A DNA stretch of 64,000 nt from Bacteroides propionicigenes (GTDB lineage Bacteria > Bacteroidota > Bacteroidia > Bacteroidales > Bacteroidaceae): NCBI RefSeq assembly GCF_018390535.1, contig NZ_JAHBBW010000002.1, positions 248,001 through 312,000 on the forward strand, given 5' to 3'. Within the stretch, counting starts at the first letter, position 1, and every line of letters starts with the position of its first letter. Position numbers and translations under genes: made by a program. Positions 17,293-27,900 of the stretch are shown piece after piece. The notes beneath the pieces were generated by a model. That model ran no database searches. It was not told the DNA's origin and was given only the letters and a program-made list of their open reading frames with translations.

Positions 17293-19462
17293 GGCAGTCA
17301 TGGCGTTGCTACTGGCAACAACCGCCTTATTTTCAATGGAGCTTATGGCACAAGATTTGAGAAAGCCCACTCTGGAAGACCTTCTTCCCGGTGGCGCTAC
17401 CTATCGTATCGCTGAGAATTTACCGGGTTTACAGTGGTGGGGAGATGTATGTATAAAGCCCGGCATCGATTCATTGTTTGCCGTCAATCCCAAAAACGGA
17501 AAGGAGACATTGCTCACGACCCGGGAAAAGGTAAATCAGGTGCTCAATTCACTGATAACTCCTACGGAAACAACCGCAACATCAAAGTATAAAGGAAATA
17601 AGGTACAACATTTCTACAATACCGAGTTTCCATGGCTGGACAAACCGTATATGCTTATTAAGTTGCCTGCGAGATACATCATTTATGATTTCGAGAAAGA
17701 TGAATTCGTTAAAGGTCTCCCGCAAGCCGGAGAGAGAAACGGTGCCAACATTGACTATACCCCGGAAGGCGGGCACATAGCTTATACCGTAAAGAATAAT
17801 CTCTTTGTAGACAACAAAGCCGTCACCAAAGAACCCGAAGGAATTGTGTGCGGGCAGAGCGTACACCGCAATGAATTCGGAATCAGCAAGGGTACTTTCT
17901 GGAGTCCCCAAGGAAACCTGCTGGCCTTTTACCGTATGAACGAAAGCATGGTAACTCCTTATCCGCTGGTGGATATTACTCCCAGAATAGCTTTAGTGGA
18001 CAAGATACGCTACCCGATGGCAGGGATGCTCAGCCACCAAGTTACCGTAGGCATCTATAATCCGGACACTCAAAAGACCGTTTATTTGAATATCGGTGAC
18101 CCTACCAACCGTTATTTCACCAATATCAGCTGGGCGCCCGACGGGAAGAGCCTTTATCTCATAGAGTTGAACCGTGATCAGAATCATGCAAAACTTTGCC
18201 AATACAACAGCGAGACCGGAGAATTGATGTCCACCCTTATCGAGGAGACACATTCCAAATATGTAGAGCCCCAACAACCAATCCTGTTCCTGCCTTGGAA
18301 TCATACCCAGTTTATCTATCAGAGCCAGAAAGACGGCTACAACCATCTGTATCTCTACAATACGGACGGTAAGCTTATCAAGCAACTAACAAAAGGAGAC
18401 TGGCTGGTGCAGAAGGTTTTAGGATTCAACGCCAAGAAGAAAGAGGTCATCATCGCTTCCACAGAAATATCTCCCTTGCAAAGTAATTTATATAAAGTAA
18501 ATGTAAATACAAACAAACGTACTCCACTGGACAATAGCGAGGGGGTACACAACGGGATACTTTCCGCTTCGGGCAATTATATCATCGACCGGTATTCCAC
18601 TCCGAATACTCCCCGCAAGATAGAGATAGTCAATACCCAAAACAAGAAAAGCATCTCCCTGCTGACAGCGAAGAATCCTTATGAAGGCTTTGTTATGCCT
18701 GCAATAGAGACAGGTACGATAAAGGCTGCCGACGGCAAGACCGACTTATATTACCGCCTTGTCAAGCCTGCCGACTTCGACCCGAACAAGAAATACCCCG
18801 CAATCGTCTACGTATACGGCGGTCCTCATGCCCAGATGATTACCAACGGCTGGATGAACGATGCACGCGGCTGGGATATCTATATGGCCAACAAGGGCTA
18901 TATCATGTTCACACTCGACAACCGCGGCAGCAATAACCGTGGACTGGAATTCGAGAACGTCACCTTCAGACACTTAGGCGTTGAAGAGGGTAAAGACCAA
19001 GTAAAAGGGGTGGACTACCTGAAAAGCCTGCCTTATGTGGACGGTAACCGCATCGGCGTGCACGGCTGGAGCTTCGGCGGGCATATGACCACCGCCCTCA
19101 TGCTACGCTATCCGGAGATTTTCAAAGTAGGCGTGGCCGGCGGACCGGTTATCGACTGGAAGTATTATGAAATAATGTATGGCGAACGCTATATGGACAC
19201 CCCTCAGACCAACCCCGAAGGTTACGAACAATGTGACTTGAAGAACCTTGCAGGGCAGCTGAAAGGACATCTGCTTATCATCCACGATGACCACGACGAT
19301 ACATGTGTACCCCAACATACGCTTTCTTTCATGAAAGCCTGCGTGGATGCACGAACCTATCCCGATCTGTTTATCTATCCCGGGCATAAACACAATGTAT
19401 TGGGACGTGACCGTGTACATCTGCACGAGAAGATAACCCGATATTTCGAGGATTATTTATAA
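17270..19462 (+). CDS. dipeptidyl peptidase IV, S9B family, exported
   Basis: This serine peptidase removes X-Pro/X-Ala dipeptides from peptides in the periplasm. The true start is ATG 17270 (MNVKRIGKAVMALLLA..., a signal peptide ending near M-A-Q), because upstream in-frame sequence is the other-frame reading of the methyltransferase tail. The length is 730 residues. A beta-propeller precedes the hydrolase domain. Catalytic residues are Ser in G-W-S-F-G-G (about 600), Asp in H-D-D-H-D-D-T (about 677) and His in G-H-K-H-N-V (about 707). Translation is coupled to the preceding gene by the 23-bp overlap. Confidence 0.92.
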   Translation: MNVKRIGKAVMALLLATTALFSMELMAQDLRKPTLEDLLPGGATYRIAENLPGLQWWGDVCIKPGIDSLFAVNPKNGKETLLTTREKVNQVLNSLITPTETTATSKYKGNKVQHFYNTEFPWLDKPYMLIKLPARYIIYDFEKDEFVKGLPQAGERNGANIDYTPEGGHIAYTVKNNLFVDNKAVTKEPEGIVCGQSVHRNEFGISKGTFWSPQGNLLAFYRMNESMVTPYPLVDITPRIALVDKIRYPMAGMLSHQVTVGIYNPDTQKTVYLNIGDPTNRYFTNISWAPDGKSLYLIELNRDQNHAKLCQYNSETGELMSTLIEETHSKYVEPQQPILFLPWNHTQFIYQSQKDGYNHLYLYNTDGKLIKQLTKGDWLVQKVLGFNAKKKEVIIASTEISPLQSNLYKVNVNTNKRTPLDNSEGVHNGILSASGNYIIDRYSTPNTPRKIEIVNTQNKKSISLLTAKNPYEGFVMPAIETGTIKAADGKTDLYYRLVKPADFDPNKKYPAIVYVYGGPHAQMITNGWMNDARGWDIYMANKGYIMFTLDNRGSNNRGLEFENVTFRHLGVEEGKDQVKGVDYLKSLPYVDGNRIGVHGWSFGGHMTTALMLRYPEIFKVGVAGGPVIDWKYYEIMYGERYMDTPQTNPEGYEQCDLKNLAGQLKGHLLIIHDDHDDTCVPQHTLSFMKACVDARTYPDLFIYPGHKHNVLGRDRVHLHEKITRYFEDYL

Positions 19463-19506
19463 ACCGGACGCATTTTCAACAGTAAACAATTAAACGTATC
19501 TATAAA

Positions 19507-20781
19507 ATGAAAGTATTATTGCTTGGCTCAGGTGGCCGCGAACACGCTTTGGCTTGGAAGATTGCACAAAGCCCTAAAATAGAAAAACTGTATATCGCTC
19601 CCGGCAATGCGGGAACAAGCGCAGTGGGCGAGAATGTAGACATCAAAGCTACTGACTTCCCCGCTCTCAAGGCTTTTGCCCTTGAGCATAAGATTGACAT
19701 GATTGTAGTGGGTCCCGAAGATCCGCTGGTACAAGGTATTTTCGATTGCTTCAAAGGAGATGCCGCTACCCGGCACATCGCCATTATCGGCCCTTCTGCA
19801 AAGGGTGCACAGTTGGAAGGCAGTAAAGAATTCGCCAAAGAGTTCATGTTGCGCCACAACATTCCTACCGCCCGCTACAAAAGCGTAACAGCCGAAACAC
19901 TGGAGGAAGGGCTTGCTTTTCTTGAAACTCTCACCGCTCCTTATGTGCTGAAGGCCGATGGCTTGTGTGCAGGTAAAGGCGTACTGATTCTCCCGACGCT
20001 GGAAGAAGCCCGGAAAGAACTGAAAGAGATGCTCAGCGGTATGTTCGGCGATGCCAGCGCAACAGTGGTTATCGAGGAGTTCCTGAGCGGAATAGAATGC
20101 TCGGTTTTCGTCCTGAGCGATGGCGAGCATTATAAAGTATTGCCTGTGGCCAAAGATTATAAACGCATCGGAGAAGGTGATAAAGGACTGAATACCGGCG
20201 GTATGGGCAGCGTGACACCCGTTCCTTTCGCCAACGACGAGTTTATGGAAAAGGTGCGCGAACGCATTATAGAGCCCACCATCAACGGCTTGCGCGAAGA
20301 AGGCATCCTGTACAAAGGTTTTATCTTCCTGGGACTTATCAATGTACAGAACGAACCCATGGTGATAGAATACAATGTCCGCATGGGAGACCCTGAGACA
20401 GAAAGCGTTATGCTGCGTATTAAGAGCGATATCGTGGAACTTTTCGAAGGTATACACAAAGTAAACCTCGATACCAAGACAATGGAACTCGACCCGCGCA
20501 CGGCAGCTTGTGTAATGCTGGTCAGCGGCGGTTATCCCGAAGCATACCAAAAAGGATATCCCATTACCGGCTTCAACCTCGCCGAAGCTACGGACAGCAT
20601 CCTGTTCCATGCCGGTACTGCCGTAAAGGATGGTCATATCGTCACTAATGGCGGCCGTGTGATAGCCGTTTGCTCCTATGGAGAAACAAAAGAAGAGGCT
20701 TTGGAGAAGAGTTATAAAGTAGCCGATATGTTAAGTTTCGAGGGTAAGTACTTCCGTCGCGACATCGGATTCGACCTTTAA
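19507..20781 (+). CDS. purD: phosphoribosylamine-glycine ligase (GAR synthetase)
   Basis: It joins glycine to phosphoribosylamine with ATP, step 2 of purine synthesis. The N-terminus [15 protein letters not shown] and the signature R-M-G-D-P-E-T-E (about residue 293) are diagnostic, with an ATP-grasp domain between. At 424 residues it is full length. It is followed after 6 bp by a membrane-protein gene and probably lies within a longer transcript from the peptidase gene. Confidence 0.95.
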   Translation: MKVLLLGSGGREHALAWKIAQSPKIEKLYIAPGNAGTSAVGENVDIKATDFPALKAFALEHKIDMIVVGPEDPLVQGIFDCFKGDAATRHIAIIGPSAKGAQLEGSKEFAKEFMLRHNIPTARYKSVTAETLEEGLAFLETLTAPYVLKADGLCAGKGVLILPTLEEARKELKEMLSGMFGDASATVVIEEFLSGIECSVFVLSDGEHYKVLPVAKDYKRIGEGDKGLNTGGMGSVTPVPFANDEFMEKVRERIIEPTINGLREEGILYKGFIFLGLINVQNEPMVIEYNVRMGDPETESVMLRIKSDIVELFEGIHKVNLDTKTMELDPRTAACVMLVSGGYPEAYQKGYPITGFNLAEATDSILFHAGTAVKDGHIVTNGGRVIAVCSYGETKEEALEKSYKVADMLSFEGKYFRRDIGFDL

Positions 20782-20787
20782 CTATCA

Positions 20788-21783
20788 ATGAGAAGCCAAA
20801 GATTCCAAAATCGGGTTACGGCGGGACGCTTTACGCTTCCCGCCGCCATCCTTATATCAGTAACCTGCTGGATACTGAGCGCTATCCTATTACCCGATTT
20901 GGAGATACGAAAAGACAATTACCCCCTGTGGAACATATTCTGTGACTCATGTATCCCGATGTGGGGCACTCGTCTTTTCAGCTTTATCCTATACTCTATC
21001 ATAGGATATTTTCTTATCGGGCTGAACAATGCATTCGCCATCATCCGTATGCGGGCGTCTGTACAGACAGCCATTTATTTCCTGCTGGTTTCCGTCTGTC
21101 CGAGTATGCATATATTATATGCCGGAGACTTGGTAGCGGTCACTTTTCTGATAGCGCTGTATTTTCTGTTCAGAAGCTACCAACAAGCTAAACCGGCAAG
21201 CCATCTATTCCATGCATTCGTATTTATAGGCATGGGAAGCCTGCTTTTTCCACAACTGATATTCTTTGTTCCCGTATTTTGGATAGGGGCGTATAGCTTC
21301 CAATCTCTCCAACCTAAAAGTTTTTTCGCTTCGCTCATCGGCTGGAGCGTACCTTATTGGTTTCTATTGGGCTACACTTACATTTCCGGACATATGGATT
21401 TATTCTACCAACCGTTTTTGGAACTGGTGAGTTTCCATTCTGTCCAATTCAGTTTCCAACCTTGGGAATTGGCTACGGCCGGGTATCTGCTCCTTTTATA
21501 TATAGTAAGTTCAAGCCATTGTTTGGTTGCCGGATATGAGGACAAGATACGTACACGCAGCTATCTGCACTTTCTGATATTCCTGAACTTCTGCATTTTT
21601 GTCTATATGGGGCTACAACCCGCTCTATATCCTCATTTGCTATCCCTGCTGTTAATCGGTACCAGCATTCTGATTGGACATTTATTCGTGTTGACCAATA
21701 GTCGGAGTTCCAACCTGTTCTTTATAATTATGCTCATCGGACTATTTACTTTATTCGGATTCAATTTATGGACGCTTTTATAG
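20788..21783 (+). CDS. multi-pass membrane protein of unknown function
   Basis: The 331-residue protein has about eight to nine hydrophobic segments throughout, a short basic N-terminus and no catalytic motif that I recognise. Aromatic-rich loops (F-Q-S-L-Q-P-K-S-F-F, Q-F-S-F-Q-P-W-E) are notable. It lies 6 bp after purD and overlaps the YqaA-type gene by 16 bp, so it is part of this operon. Similar unnamed proteins occur in Bacteroides near purD as far as I recall, but no function is known to me. Confidence 0.7.
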   Translation: MRSQRFQNRVTAGRFTLPAAILISVTCWILSAILLPDLEIRKDNYPLWNIFCDSCIPMWGTRLFSFILYSIIGYFLIGLNNAFAIIRMRASVQTAIYFLLVSVCPSMHILYAGDLVAVTFLIALYFLFRSYQQAKPASHLFHAFVFIGMGSLLFPQLIFFVPVFWIGAYSFQSLQPKSFFASLIGWSVPYWFLLGYTYISGHMDLFYQPFLELVSFHSVQFSFQPWELATAGYLLLLYIVSSSHCLVAGYEDKIRTRSYLHFLIFLNFCIFVYMGLQPALYPHLLSLLLIGTSILIGHLFVLTNSRSSNLFFIIMLIGLFTLFGFNLWTLL

Positions 21784-22247
21784 ATACACTGATACAACTT
21801 CTCATTGACTGGGGATATGTAGGGCTTTTTATCTCAGCCTTACTGGCGGGAAGTATCATTCCGTTCAGCTCCGAATTGGTGATGCTGGCGCTCATTAAAG
21901 TAGGACTGAGCCCTGCCATTTGTGTCCTTGCCGCAACATTGGGAAATACGGCCGGCGGCATGACCTGTTACTATATGGGGCGACTTGGCAAGACAGACTG
22001 GATAGAGAAATATTTCAAAGTAAAGAAAGAGAAGATTGACAAGATGCAACGTTTTCTGCAAGGGAAAGGAGCCCTCATGGCTTTTTTTGCCTTTCTGCCT
22101 TTTATAGGGGAAGCCATTGCCATAGCATTGGGCTTTATGCGCAGCAATGTCATGCTGACTACTTCTTCTATGTTTGCAGGCAAGCTGATACGATATATTG
22201 CTATGTTATTGGCCTTACAGGGAGCATTATCAGTGATGAGTGTTTAG
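21768..22247 (+). CDS. YqaA-family (DedA/VTT-like) inner-membrane protein
   Basis: The 159-residue protein has the small SNARE-associated/VTT pattern: W-G-Y-V-G-L-F-I-S-A-L-L-A-G-S-I-I-P-F-S-S-E near the N-terminus, then G-N-T-A-G-G-M-T-C-Y-Y-M-G-R and F-L-P-F-I-G-E-A-I. DedA relatives are implicated in lipid scrambling or undecaprenyl-phosphate recycling; YqaA members are less studied. The 16-bp overlap with the preceding membrane-protein gene and the 4-bp gap to mnmD mark tight operon packing. Confidence 0.8.
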   Translation: MDAFIDTLIQLLIDWGYVGLFISALLAGSIIPFSSELVMLALIKVGLSPAICVLAATLGNTAGGMTCYYMGRLGKTDWIEKYFKVKKEKIDKMQRFLQGKGALMAFFAFLPFIGEAIAIALGFMRSNVMLTTSSMFAGKLIRYIAMLLALQGALSVMSV

Positions 22248-22251
22248 AGCT

Positions 22252-22938
22252 ATGAAACGAATTATAGAACGGACGGAAGACGGAAGCGCCACACTATTTG
22301 TGCCGGAACTGAATGAGCATTATCATTCGGTAAAAGGAGCACGTACCGAATCGCAACATATCTTCATTGATATGGGGCTGAAGGCATCCACCGCTATCCA
22401 ACCTCATATTCTTGAAATAGGATTCGGTACGGGACTCAATGCCTTACTCACTTTGGAGACAGCCGAACAAGAGAAAAGACCTGTTCATTATACCGGCATC
22501 GAACTCTATCCTCTGTCTTGGGAAGAAGTTGATATATTAAATTATAGCAACAATCCCCTATTTAAGGAGTTACATACGGCATCATGGAATAAAGATGTGA
22601 ACATTACACCATGCTTTACGTTACACAAAATAAAAGGAGACGTAAATAGAGTGATTAGTGACAAACAGTTAGCGGTTATTGGTGAACCGCCTGCCAATTA
22701 CAGTTTCGACCTTGTTTATTTCGATGCATTCGCCCCCGAGAAGCAGCCTGAATTGTGGAGCGAAGAGCTTTTCCGAAACATATATTCCTGCATGAACTAC
22801 AATGGCATACTGACCACCTATTGCGCCAAAGGCGTTATCCGCCGGCTATTACAAGCCGTTGGGTTTACGGTAGAGCGCCTTCCCGGCCCGCCGGGCGGCA
22901 AACGTGAGATACTCCGAGCCGGCAAAACAAAGGAATAA
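22252..22938 (+). CDS. mnmD: stand-alone MnmD-type tRNA methyltransferase (DUF752)
   Basis: MnmD converts nm5(s2)U34 to mnm5(s2)U34 in tRNA. The SAM loop is I-L-E-I-G-F-G-T-G-L-N-A (about residue 60), and the family mark Y-F-D-A-F-A-P-E-K-Q-P-E-L-W-S lies at about 155. The FAD-dependent MnmC C-terminal half found in E. coli is absent, so this is the single-domain form. I chose ATG 22252 (MKRIIERTEDGS), after the upstream stop, rather than 22240. The length is 228 residues. Confidence 0.88.
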   Translation: MKRIIERTEDGSATLFVPELNEHYHSVKGARTESQHIFIDMGLKASTAIQPHILEIGFGTGLNALLTLETAEQEKRPVHYTGIELYPLSWEEVDILNYSNNPLFKELHTASWNKDVNITPCFTLHKIKGDVNRVISDKQLAVIGEPPANYSFDLVYFDAFAPEKQPELWSEELFRNIYSCMNYNGILTTYCAKGVIRRLLQAVGFTVERLPGPPGGKREILRAGKTKE

Positions 22939-23008
22939 GCCGCAGAAAGAAGACAAACAAAGCAACAGTTACTCTGAATTACATTTATAAAAGCCATAAA
23001 TAAGATAG

Positions 23009-23929
23009 ATGAAAAAGATATATTTTTTACTACTCGCAACTATACTCATAGCCTCCTGCAAGCCCAAAAGCAATCAAAGCAATAAAGCCGGTGATAAACC
23101 TGTTATCACTGTTACGCTCGAACCTCTGCGATACTTCACCGAGGCCATTGCCGGTGACCTGTTTACAGTAGTCAGTATGGTTCCCAAAGGTGCAAGTCCG
23201 GAAACCTACGACCCTACACCGCAGCAGCTCATCGAACTTACCAAAAGTAAGGCATACTTCCGCATCGGCTACATCGGATTCGAGCAGGTGTGGATGGAGA
23301 AACTCTCGGAAAACGCACCACATCTGCAATTCTACGATATGTCGGAGTGGGTGGAACTCATCGATGGGGATGCCCACCCCCATCATCCGCCATACGCCCC
23401 AGAAACATCCGGACAAGAACACCATCACATTGACGGTGTAGAACCCCACATTTGGAACTCTACCGCCAACGCTCAAGTCATCGCACGTAATATACTTCAC
23501 GCCCTGATTGCCCTCGACCAATCCAACAAGATGGCCTACATAGATCGCTACAAGCAACTCTGCGAACGGATTGAACGCACGGACAGCCTCATCCGCAAAC
23601 AGCTCTCCGCACCGGGGGCAGATCATGCCTTTATGATTTACCACCCTGCGCTTTCCTATTTCGCCCGCGACTACGGACTGCATCAGATTCCTATCGAAGC
23701 CGGAGGTAAAGAGCCGTCCCCCGCACATCTGAAAGCATTGATTGATACCTGCAAGAGTGAAAAAGTACACGTAATCTTTGTACAACCGGAATTCGACCGC
23801 CGCAATGCCGAACTCATTGCCAAACAAACCGGAACCCGGATTGTTGACATCAATCCCCTGTCCTACGATTGGGAGGCGGAGATGCTGGATATAGCGAAAG
23901 CATTAAACGGATTAAAAACCGGCTTATAA
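23009..23929 (+). CDS. znuA: zinc/manganese ABC transporter substrate-binding lipoprotein
   Basis: It captures metal outside the inner membrane for an ABC importer. The signal peptide has lipobox L-I-A-S-C (Cys 17). The family marks are E-P-H-I-W-N-S-T and Y-H-P-A-L-S-Y-F, and a His-rich loop (H-P-H-H-P-P ... E-H-H-H, about residues 115-140) is typical of zinc rather than manganese binders. The 306-residue length fits. It is followed by znuC after 110 bp that hold a repeat-element remnant. No permease gene is adjacent. Confidence 0.88.
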   Translation: MKKIYFLLLATILIASCKPKSNQSNKAGDKPVITVTLEPLRYFTEAIAGDLFTVVSMVPKGASPETYDPTPQQLIELTKSKAYFRIGYIGFEQVWMEKLSENAPHLQFYDMSEWVELIDGDAHPHHPPYAPETSGQEHHHIDGVEPHIWNSTANAQVIARNILHALIALDQSNKMAYIDRYKQLCERIERTDSLIRKQLSAPGADHAFMIYHPALSYFARDYGLHQIPIEAGGKEPSPAHLKALIDTCKSEKVHVIFVQPEFDRRNAELIAKQTGTRIVDINPLSYDWEAEMLDIAKALNGLKTGL

Positions 23930-23951
23930 AGACTCACAGATAAACGTTTTA

Positions 23952-24026
23952 AAATAAGTAAATATACATAATTAACTTATACTATCTGTCATTCGGATAT
24001 AAACTAAATTTCAACATCTACTTAAC
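23952..24026. repeat. repeat family 1, copy lacking its central hairpin
   Basis: In reverse orientation both outer flanks of the 6827-6975 element are present (AAGTAAATATACATAATTAAC..., and GATATAAACTAAATTTCAAC...), joined directly at CTGTCATTCGGATAT. The 28-bp inverted repeat is almost entirely deleted. It sits between znuA and znuC. Confidence 0.75.
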
Positions 24027-24039
24027 AAGAAAAGAAATC

Positions 24040-24807
24040 ATGCCAACTCCCATTATCGAAATAAGAAACCTCAATGCCGGATACGACGGCCGTACGGTAC
24101 TTCGTGACGTAAACCTCACCGTTTACGACAGGGACTTTTTGGGTATTATCGGTCCGAACGGAGGCGGTAAGACCACGCTTATCAAATGTATTTTGGGATT
24201 ACTCAAACCTATTTCCGGTGACATATCTTTTGCATCTCCCCATCTGACAGGCAACTCTCCGCTCACCATGGGCTACCTGCCCCAATACAACAGTATAGAC
24301 CGCAAATTCCCTATCACCGTCGAGGAAGTTATTTTATCAGGACTCAGCAGCAAGAAGTCGCTCACCTCACGCTTCACTAAGGAGCACAGAGAAAAAGCAC
24401 GTCAAGTCATAGTACGTATGGGACTGGAAGGACTGGAAGAACGTGCAATCGGCGCACTGAGCGGCGGACAACTTCAACGCGCCTTGTTGGGACGCGCTAT
24501 TATCTCCGACCCCGAAGTAGTCATCCTTGACGAACCCAGCACTTACATTGACAAGCGTTTTGAAGCGCGCCTGTATCAATTATTGGCCGAAATCAATAAA
24601 GACTGTGCCATCATACTCGTCAGCCACGACATAGGTACGGTGTTGCAGCAAGTAAAATCCATTGCCTGCGTCAACGAGACACTGGATTATCATCCCGATA
24701 CAGGCATCACCGGCGAATGGCTGGAACGTAATTTCAACTGCCCCATAGAACTATTGGGACATGGCACATTGCCGCATCGGATATTAGGAGAACACCATCA
24801 CCATTAG
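24040..24807 (+). CDS. znuC: metal ABC transporter ATP-binding protein
   Basis: This cytoplasmic ATPase energises metal import. Walker A is G-P-N-G-G-G-K-T-T (about residues 40-48), followed by a Q-loop Y-L-P-Q-Y, the signature L-S-G-G-Q-L-Q-R (about 146), Walker B V-V-I-L-D-E-P and switch His in V-S-H-D. The C-terminus ends E-H-H-H-H, a possible zinc sensor or ligand. It is read with znuA but without a membrane permease beside it, so the channel subunit must be encoded elsewhere. Confidence 0.88.
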   Translation: MPTPIIEIRNLNAGYDGRTVLRDVNLTVYDRDFLGIIGPNGGGKTTLIKCILGLLKPISGDISFASPHLTGNSPLTMGYLPQYNSIDRKFPITVEEVILSGLSSKKSLTSRFTKEHREKARQVIVRMGLEGLEERAIGALSGGQLQRALLGRAIISDPEVVILDEPSTYIDKRFEARLYQLLAEINKDCAIILVSHDIGTVLQQVKSIACVNETLDYHPDTGITGEWLERNFNCPIELLGHGTLPHRILGEHHHH

Positions 24808-24929
24808 GATAAATCGTGTGTGAATACAGCATGATACAGAAAGTTTTGTTTTTTCTGAAAATTCTCCCTATATCTCTAAACCAATCCTAATAATCCGGCT
24901 TATTGTCACTTATTTAGAACTGAAATCAT

Positions 24930-24937
24930 TATCTTTG
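24930..24937 (+). promoter_or_regulatory. -7 box of the DUF2723 gene
   Basis: TATCTTTG matches TAnnTTTG and lies 34 bp before the ATG at 24972. No good -33 element was seen. Confidence 0.5.
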
Positions 24938-24971
24938 CGCCCGTCTATAATAAAAAACGAATTTCATCCGA

Positions 24972-27900
24972 ATGAAACAGTACAAAACCGTAAACAACCT
25001 GATTGGTTGGATTACATTTATCATTGCAGCAACGGTTTATTGCATGACTATTGAGCCGACTGCAAGTTTTTGGGACTGCCCGGAGTTCATTACCACCGGC
25101 TATAAGCTGGAAGTAGGACACCCGCCCGGCGCACCGTTCTTTATGTTAGTAGCCAATCTATTTTCTCAGTTTGCTTCCGATGCCACTACCGTTGCCAAAA
25201 TGGTGAACTACATGAGTGCACTGATGAGCGGCGCTTGTATCCTGTTCTTATTCTGGAGTATCACTCACTTGGTACGCAAACTGGTTATCACCGATGAGAA
25301 TAACATCACCAAAGGACAACTGATTACTGTCATGGGCAGCGGCCTGGTAGGCGCATTGGCATACACATTCAGTGACACATTCTGGTTCAGCGCCGTAGAA
25401 GGTGAAGTATATGCCTTCTCCTCACTGTTTACAGCGGTGGTATTCTGGCTGATATTGAAATGGGAAGATGTAGCAGACGAGCCGCATTCCGACCGTTGGC
25501 TGATTCTCATCGCCTATCTCACCGGATTGAGTATCGGCGTTCACTTGCTGAACTTGCTCTGTCTCCCGGCTATCGTGTTGGTATATTATTACAAGAAAGT
25601 GCCCAATGCCAATGCAAAAGGTTCTCTGTTGGCGCTTCTCGCCTCTATGGTGCTGGTAGCGGTTGTGCTGTACGGCATCGTTCCGGGCATTGTAAAAGTG
25701 GGCGGCTGGTTCGAGCTGTTCTTTGTCAACACACTCGGTATGTCATTCAACAGCGGCGTCATCGTATATATCATCTTACTGGCAGCTTGCCTTATTTGGG
25801 GTGTATACGAAAGTTACAATGAAAAGAGCAAATCGCGTATGGCGCTCTCCTTCATACTGACCATAGCCATGCTGGGTATTCCTTTCTACGGTCATGGCGG
25901 CAGTTCCGTGATTATCGGCATCATCGTCATCGCGCTGTTATGGTTCTACCTCAAACCGGGCACACAGGAGAAGATTAAAGAGAAATACCGTGTATCGGCA
26001 CGTACGCTGAACACATCGCTGTTGTGCACCATGATGATTGTCATCGGCTATTCATCTTATGCACTTATCGTAATCCGTTCTACCGCCAACACCCCGATGG
26101 ACCAGAACTCACCGGAAGACATTTTCACACTGGGCGAATATCTGGGACGCGAGCAATACGGAACACGTCCGCTGTTCTACGGTCCGGCTTACTCCTCACA
26201 AGTAGCTTTGGACGTGAAAGACGGATATTGCGAACCGCGCATCTCCTACAACGGAACCAAATATATCCGCAAGGAGAAAGCCACTGACGACGAAAAGGAC
26301 AGCTACATCGAAATTCCGGGACGCATCGAGTACGAGTACGCACAGAATATGCTTTTCCCGCGTATGTACAGCAGCGCCCATGCCAACCAATATCAAGCTT
26401 GGCAAGATATCAAAGGATATGATGTGCCCTATGACAAATGCGGTGAGATGATTATGGTGACCATGCCTACGCAATGGGAAAACATCAAGTTCTTCTTCTC
26501 CTACCAGCTCAACTGGATGTACTGGCGCTACTTTATGTGGAACTTCGCCGGACGTCAGAATGACTTGCAGGGTAGCGGAGAAATAGAACATGGCAACTGG
26601 ATTACCGGTATCAAGTTCATTGACAATATGCTCGTAGGCAATCAGGACTTGCTGCCGAAAGAGCTGCAAGAGAACAAAGGACATAACGTATTCTACTGCC
26701 TGCCGCTGTTGCTCGGAATTATCGGCCTGTTGTGGCAGGCTTACCGCGGACAGAAAGGTATCCAGCAGTTCTGGGTAGTGTTCTTCCTTTTCTTCATGAC
26801 CGGTATAGCGATTGTGCTCTACCTGAACCAGACGCCAAGCCAGCCGCGTGAACGCGACTATGCGTATGCGGGCTCGTTCTATGCTTTCGCCATCTGGATA
26901 GGTATGGGTGTGGCAGGTATTATCCGCCTGTTGCAGCATTATGCCAAGATGAAGGAGCTTCCCGCCGCAGCCATCGTTTCAGTAGCCTGCCTTTTTGTTC
27001 CCATACAGATGGCGAGCCAGACTTGGGACGACCACGATCGTAGCGGCCGTTATGTGGCACGTGACTTCGGTCAGAACTACCTGATGTCATTGCAAGAAAC
27101 GGGCAATCCCATCATCTATACCAACGGCGATAACGATACCTTCCCCTTGTGGTACAACCAAGAGACGGAAGGCTTCCGTACCGATGCCCGTACTTGTAAC
27201 CTCAGCTACCTGCAGACCGACTGGTACATCGACCAAATGAAGCGTCCCGCCTACGACTCTCCTTCCCTGCCCATCACGTGGGACCGTATGGAGTACGTGG
27301 AAGGTACCAACGAATATATTCCGGTACGCCCCGAATACAAGAAGAGTATCGACGCCTTGTATGCCGAAGCAGAGAAACAAGCCCTGAGCGGTAATACCGA
27401 AGCATTGATAAACGTGAAGAAAGAATTCGGTGACAATCCTTACGAACTTAAAAACATCCTGAAATACTGGATACGCAGCAAGAATGAGGACTTGAAAGTA
27501 ATTCCTACCGACAGCATCGTAATGAAAGTGGATAAAGAGGCCGTACGCCGCAGCGGCATGATGATACCGGGTGATTCCATCCCCGACTATATGCACATCT
27601 CGCTGAAAGGTAAACGCGCCCTCTACAAAAGCGAACTCATGATGCTCGAGATGCTAGCGGAAGCCAATTGGGAACGTCCTATCTATATTGCAGTCAGTGT
27701 AGGGCCGGAAAACCAATTGAACATGAGTAATCACTTCATTCAGGAAGGTCTTACCTACCGTTTCACTCCGTTCGATACAGACAAACTGGGTGTGAAGATT
27801 GACAGCGAAAAGATGTATGACAACCTGATGAACAAGTTCAAGTTCGGCGGTATCGACAAACCGGGTATCTACATTGATGAGAATACGATGCGTATGTGCC

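Noticed and set aside
19528..20637. 369-codon minus-strand frame opposite purD
   Set aside because: Antisense shadow of a well conserved gene; no family resemblance and no promoter.
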